Notes under the pieces: model-generated | The model's database searches: none | What the model was told of the DNA's origin: nothing | The model's input: the letters and a program-made list of their open reading frames with translations, nothing else | Source of the DNA: Leptolyngbya sp. RL_3_1 | GTDB taxonomy: Bacteria; Cyanobacteriota; Cyanobacteriia; Phormidesmidales; Phormidesmidaceae | DNA: 38,948 bases | Reading direction: 5' to 3' | Assembly: GCA_012032425.1 (NCBI GenBank) | Contig: JAAUQE010000003.1 | Coordinates: 1 to 38,948, forward strand | Made by a program: the position numbers and the translations under genes | Part shown: positions 34,835 through 38,948 of the stretch, piece after piece | Layout: the number at the start of each line of letters is the position of its first letter | Numbering within the stretch: position 1 is the stretch's first letter

Positions 34835-35119
34835 CTATTTTTGAGTGACTTCACCAAGCGCTTCTTGCAGAATTGCATCACTGACACCGTGACGCTTTAG
34901 GCTTGCGATTAATGCAGAAACCGTATCTCCCTCTAAGCGCTCTAAATCAGTCCGCAGACCTTGCCCAATATAGGCACGGGCCAACGGTTGATATCCCGAA
35001 AAACCCAGCAGTGGGGCAACTCTTTTCAGGTCTTCAATCACATCCTCGGGCATCCGAATAGTGATGGTTGTCATCGGGCGATTTCGATTGAGCCGCGCTT
35101 TGAGTGCTTCAGTTTTCAT
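34835..35119 (-). CDS. Ribbon-helix-helix (CopG-like) antitoxin, partner of BrnT
   Basis: The 94-residue protein contains TTITIRMPEDVIEDLKRVAPLLGFSGYQPLARAYIGQGL, a ribbon-helix-helix DNA-binding pattern. It is the likely antitoxin and autorepressor of the toxin just upstream. It lacks the usual BrnA N-terminal layout and is closer to generic CopG proteins. ATG at 35119 is preferred because AAGGAA lies at a good distance; a GTG at 35128 is too close to it. The start overlaps the toxin stop by 11 bp, implying coupled translation. Confidence 0.78.
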   Translation of the reverse strand: MKTEALKARLNRNRPMTTITIRMPEDVIEDLKRVAPLLGFSGYQPLARAYIGQGLRTDLERLEGDTVSALIASLKRHGVSDAILQEALGEVTQK

Positions 35120-35405
35120 AGTATTCACGTTCCTTTCGTGTGGCCTTACGCGCTGAAATGATGCGAATCATGTCGTCTTCGCGCTCAATGAAAACGACAT
35201 ACAAAAGGTTCCAACGCTTATCAAGACCAATAACGGCGTCTCGCGCTTCATCATTGCGACCAGCATCGACAACCACCAGAAGCGGATCAAAGAAAGCTTC
35301 AGCAGCTTGCTGAAAGGTTACACCATCATGTTTTTGAGGATTAATTTGCGCTTTTTCAGCATTCCAGACAAACGCAATGCCGTTAAGTACAAAATATGCA
35401 TCCAT
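35109..35405 (-). CDS. brnT: BrnT-family ribonuclease toxin
   Basis: BrnT is a small RelE-like ribonuclease toxin. From the ATG complementary to 35403-35405 the 98-residue protein shows the family pattern FVWNAEKAQINPQKHDGVTF, QQAAEAFFDPLLVVVDAG, RDAVIGLDKRWNLLYVVFIERED and IRIISARKATRKEREYYE. A longer in-frame start at 35513 would run into the end of the CHAT gene and adds no family sequence. A 9-bp perfect inverted repeat at 35422-35448 lies just upstream. Toxin and antitoxin form one operon. Confidence 0.88.
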   Translation of the reverse strand: MDAYFVLNGIAFVWNAEKAQINPQKHDGVTFQQAAEAFFDPLLVVVDAGRNDEARDAVIGLDKRWNLLYVVFIEREDDMIRIISARKATRKEREYYEN

Positions 35406-35421
35406 TTTAATAGCATATGTA

Positions 35422-35448
35422 GAACGTATTGACTTTGTAAATACGTTC
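35422..35448. promoter_or_regulatory. Candidate operator of the BrnT toxin-antitoxin operon
   Basis: GAACGTATT (35422-35430) and AATACGTTC (35440-35448) are perfect reverse complements with a 9-nt spacer, starting 17 bp upstream of the brnT ATG. Ribbon-helix-helix antitoxins bind such inverted repeats to repress their own operon. On the minus strand TTTACA-N18-TATGCT overlaps it and could be the promoter. Confidence 0.6.
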
Positions 35449-35502
35449 GCGCGAAGCAACAAGGAAAATTTATGCCAGTTAACCTCAAGTCTGCTTTTAC
35501 CG

Positions 35503-38500
35503 TCACTCGGCACTGCCGATGAGGGTAAAAGCCGCCCAGTTACGCGGGTCGGGATACCGTTGGCGGGTGATCAGCATGGCTTGCCGTAGCGCTTGGGCTT
35601 TGTCTCGACCGGCGATCAGTTGCGCATAAAAAACGGTCATTAGCTCAGCGGTGGGGGCATCGGGGATGGCCCAGAGGGAGACCACCACACTGGGAGTACC
35701 AGCGGTGATCAGCGATCGCGACAACCCAATCACCCCATCTCCGGTGATCCGCCCCAGCCCCGTATCGCAAGCGCTCAACACCACCAGGTCGGCATTGAGG
35801 GGCAGGTCCAAAATCTCTCCTGCGGTGAGTAGCCCGTCTTCACCATTCCCAGGAGCGAGGGCGATCGCCCCTGGCACATCCCGAATGCCGGAATCCTGCA
35901 CATCGCCATATTCCAGCAAGCCATGGGTGGCTAGGTGGATGACTTCTGCCTGGGTCATCGCTTGCTTAACAGTACTTTCCGTAGCGGCGCTGCCCACTAA
36001 TGGGTCGATATTCAGCAGGGCGGCGATCGCCGTGGCCTCTCGTTGGGCACCGGGTAAGGGCGGCAGCGTCTGATAAGTCCCGCCCTGTTGAGGTGACCAA
36101 ATCGTCGGCATCGTGGGATTGCCGACCACCAAAATATCCTGCTCATTGAAGGCGTCCGTTGGGGTTGCCAAGTCCTGGGTCAAGCCCAGCACTTGGATGG
36201 AGGGGGCGGTCAAGATCGTATGGGCTTCGATCAGCGCCTGACCCTCACCGTTACGGAGGGCCGGAAACGGCACCTGAAATAATTCACCCTGGGGAATAAA
36301 CACCACCTTGGCTTCTGGATCACTGGGCAGCAGGGCGGCGATCGGGGTAATCACCAGTTGATGGAGATCTCGATAATAGTTGCGCCCTTGGGCTGCGGTG
36401 ATCACCCCCAGCCCCCGATTACCATGCCACGCTGCCCCGCGTTTGATTGACCAACGTGGCTAGGGCTGACTCCCCAGCTCTGGTATCGGCGAGGGGGACT
36501 GCTCTAAAGTCCAGTTCCCCCGTGGGCGAAACCACCCAAATGTAGAGCTGGGCCGTTTCTTCAATCAGATCCTCAATAATGGAATATTCCACCAGGGTGG
36601 TGTTTTGCTGGCGGGCGATCGCTTGAATTTCCGCCAGGGTCGGGGGCTTAGCATTGCGGTCCAGGCTCTCGCCCCCCGCTAGCTTCGTGACCAGCAGTTC
36701 AGCAAAGGCCCTAGCGCGCCCCTGCTCGGCCACTTCTAGGGCCGCTCCGATTTGCCCTTGGCCAATCAGCACCTGCTGATAGAGCATAAATACATCTCGC
36801 TGGGTCTCAAAGAGGGGCCACCCGTTCGGTGTCACTCAGTTCCTCGGCTCGAATGCTCTCCAGCAATGTCACTGTATCGACTAAGCTGGCCTGGGCTTGG
36901 GGGAGTTGCCCCGATTTGAATTGCATATCGGCCACCCGTCTGAGGGTGCTGGCCTGGGCCACCTGGTCTTGGGTCTCGTCAAAAATATCGAGGGCTTGGG
37001 TAAAGAATTCCAGCGCTTGGGCTGATTGCCCTTGTTTGGCATAGACCAGTCCGATGTTGGCGAGGGTACGGCCTTCGGTATAGCGATCGCCGACCCCTTG
37101 GCTAATGGCCAGAGATTGGTTGTAAACCGCTAGCGCTTCGCCATAGCGATCTAGATCGTCATAGACCGTGCCCAGATTATTCAGGACTTGTCCTTCCCCG
37201 GCGCGATCGCCAATCTCTCGCCGAATCGCTAGGGATTCCGTCAAGATCTCCAGGGATCGGAGTTTATCCCCCTGTTCGTCATAGACGCCGCCGATATTTT
37301 GCAGGGAGACGGCCTCACTCTGGCGATCACCAATCTCGCGGCTAATGGCTAGGGCCTCCTCGAAGTAGGTCAGTGAGCGCTCCTGTTGACCCAGCAGGTT
37401 ATAGACCAGCCCCAAATTATTGAGGGCATTGGCTTCCCCGTCTAAATTTCCGGTTTGACGCGCCAGCTCCAGAGCCCGTTGCTGATAGTCCAAGGCATCG
37501 GGGTAGCGGCCTTGGGAGCCATAGATGATACCAATATTGCCCAGTAGCGTCCCTTGGGAGGCGCGATCGCCCACCGCCTCCATTAACCCTAAAGCCTCTT
37601 CGTAGTAGACAATCGCCGCTCGGTAATTCCCTTGGGCCGAGCGCACCGCCCCCAAATTGTTGAGGGTGATGGCAATCTCGCGCCGGTCCCCCAGTTGTCG
37701 CCTGAGATTCAAAGCCCGATTCAGATAATCCAGGGCTTGGGGATAGTTCCCCTGGGCGCGATAGAGATCGCCAATGTTATTCAGGGCGATGGCCTCCCCC
37801 TCGCGATCGCCCCCCGCCCGATGCAAATCTAGGGCCTGCTGGTAATAGGTCAGGGCCGGGTCGTACTGGCTGCGGTTTCTATAGACCAGCCCCAGCCCAT
37901 TTAGGGCTTTGGCCTCCAGGTTACGATTATCCAAGGTTCGAGCCGTGGCTAGGGCAGGCTCCAGGTAAGCGGCGGCAGTATCGTATTGCCCCATGGCATT
38001 GGCGACAATGGCCAGGGCAATTTGGGTATCGGCGGTGTTGAACGCATCACCCGCTGCTTCATAAAGGGAGAGGGCCTGCCCAAGGCGATCCAGGGCGGCC
38101 TGGAGTTGCCCCTGTTGCCAGAGCTGTGCGCCCTGCTGATAGAGCTGGCTGGCATTGCCCGTGCTCGTAACGCCAGCCCCGACGGTGACGGTGATTTGAT
38201 AGCTGCCCCGACCCGTGGCGTCGTAGGAATTGGCGATCGCGTGATAAGTGCCGCTACTGGGGAGGGTGTAGGTCAGGGCTGAATTGAAGTTACTGCTGGA
38301 AATATCATCGTTTTCAATCAGGGGCTGGCCCTCGGCGTCGGTCAGCAGCAGGTAGGTATCGAAGTCGCGACTCTCTAGCTGGAGGGTGACGGTTTGCCCC
38401 GCTTCCCCCTCAAAGGGATGCACATCGTAAAGGCTACCGTCGTTTAGGGTGGGGTCGCCAGGTTCCAAGCGACCGCTAGTTTGCAGCAGGATGTCTCCCG

Positions 38501-38636
38501 GAGCCTGGGCGAGATCGGTCGTGAAGGCTGATTTTAACGCTGGGATTTCAGCCTGGAACCGGTTTGCGGCGAGGGCTGGGGCCGCCAACCCGAGGGCAAG
38601 GGCGGCGAGGGCGATCGGGGTGAAGCGGGCAAGCAT
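35503..38636 (-). CDS. Exported PPC-TPR-CHAT protease-like protein, two apparent frameshifts
   Basis: Joined over two shifts this encodes ~1043 residues. A Sec signal peptide (MLARFTPIALAALALGLAAPALA) leads to a PPC beta-domain (~45-150; DGSLYDVHPFEGEAGQ, DFDTYLLL, ENDD, GRGSYQITV). About eleven 40-residue TPRs of kinesin-light-chain type follow (ALNNLGLVY..., GDR-E). A C-terminal CHAT domain contains the caspase-like His in HLATHG and Cys in VLSACDTG. Removing one C from the run at ~36816-36820 gives TERVALFETQRDVFMLYQQ; a second shift lies near 36405-36420. CHAT proteins are predicted cysteine proteases whose TPRs sense a partner; the export signal points to periplasm or surface. The substrate is unknown. 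Confidence 0.87.
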
Positions 38637-38785
38637 GATCAGGGTTTAGGGGAGAGGGTTTAGGGGATGGCTTCTAGCCAATCAGGTCGGTTTCCTGAAA
38701 AGTAGGTAAACCCCATCCAAATTCAGAACTGGAGTTTGTGTACTCGGCTTAACCTCACCGCCTGCGGCACCTCTCCTTACCAAGG

Positions 38786-38948
38786 CTACTGCTTATACAC
38801 ATCTCATGGACTCGCTCAAAATACTGCATTGGCCCCCCTTTGGCCCCCCAATTCTGGGGGGAGACCGGAGTTCACAGTCCCCCAGAATATAGCCCAAGGG
38901 CATACTCTGCGAGAAGCAAGCTACAAGAAAGGGGGATGTAGGGGGCTA
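38786..38948. mobile_element. Second copy of the IS50-like-ended MITE, truncated by window end
   Basis: It begins CTACTGCTTATACACATCTC and aligns base for base, without gaps, to 20372-20534. Differences are concentrated in the first ~80 bp. The right end is outside the window. The 11 bp before it, CCTTACCAAGG (38775-38785), would be the left target duplication. They form the apex of a hairpin repeat whose left arm ACCTCTCCTT is visible. Confidence 0.82.

Noticed and set aside
35503-38636. CRISPR-linked TPR-CHAT (Craspase-type) effector
   Set aside because: No CRISPR array or cas gene is in the window, and the protein has an export signal.
38786-38820. Sequencing-adapter contamination, because TTATACACATCT matches the Tn5 mosaic end used in library kits
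   Set aside because: Two diverged copies exist with different flanks, the bases outside the core differ from the adapter, and copy 1 has its own perfect 11-bp target duplication and a matching opposite end.

Overview
The window is a stretch of a beta-cyanobacterial chromosome, probably from a filamentous Leptolyngbya/Nodosilinea-like lineage (lineage is inference). The diagnostic content is a beta-carboxysome cluster (ccmK-ccmK-ccmL-ccmM-ccmN-ccmO), the inducible CO2-uptake NDH-1 genes (ndhF3-ndhD3-cupA), a CP12 gene, several genes of cyanobacterial type, and dense HIP1 octamers (GCGATCGC). No rRNA, tRNA, CRISPR array, prophage or intact transposase gene was recognised.

Layout. 1-904 (-): N-terminus of an exported TPR protein that runs off the left edge. 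1187-4235 (+): deoC-recO-MFS transporter. 4252-7096 (-): FecR-domain protein followed by a CHASE2 adenylate cyclase. 7278-9062 (+): HEAT-repeat protein, CP12 and a small conserved protein. 9348-14081 (+): four-gene ABC amino-acid importer (NatFGH/AapJQMP type). 14147-15262 (-): CIA30-domain protein. 15624-19817 (+): WcaI-type glycosyltransferase, then glycogen phosphorylase, convergent with a gamma-glutamylcyclotransferase-like gene. 20372-20578: a non-autonomous mobile element. 20775-25581 (-): carboxysome cluster. 26167-30745 (+): divergent ndhF3-ndhD3-cupA, then a DUF427 gene on the other strand. 31186-33722 (+): acyl-CoA/ACP synthetase and YlqD-family protein. 34153-34611 (-): Nudix hydrolase. 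34835-35405 (-): BrnT-type toxin-antitoxin pair. 35503-38636 (-): PPC-TPR-CHAT protein related to the left-edge gene. 38786-38948: a second copy of the mobile element, cut by the window end.

The central 10 kb forms a CO2-concentrating island. NDH-1MS (NdhF3/NdhD3/CupA) hydrates CO2 to bicarbonate at the thylakoid, and the ccm genes build the shell and the CcmM/CcmN scaffold that concentrates Rubisco with bicarbonate. The two arms are transcribed divergently from one 585-bp AT-rich intergenic region. CP12, elsewhere in the window, regulates the Calvin cycle, and here it lacks its C-terminal cysteine pair.

A strong technical signal runs through the window. At least twelve otherwise well-conserved genes are broken by single-base shifts, most of them one base missing from a homopolymer. 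In several cases restoring that base recreates the family's conserved sequence exactly (natF C-terminus, ABC signature region, ndhD3, DUF427, aas). These look like uncorrected indels in the sequence rather than pseudogenes, so such genes are annotated here over their full conceptual span.

The most original observation is a 207-bp element with IS50-like terminal inverted repeats and an 11-bp target duplication. It sits exactly in the apex of a hairpin-forming intergenic repeat, and the second copy appears to have chosen a different hairpin in the same way.
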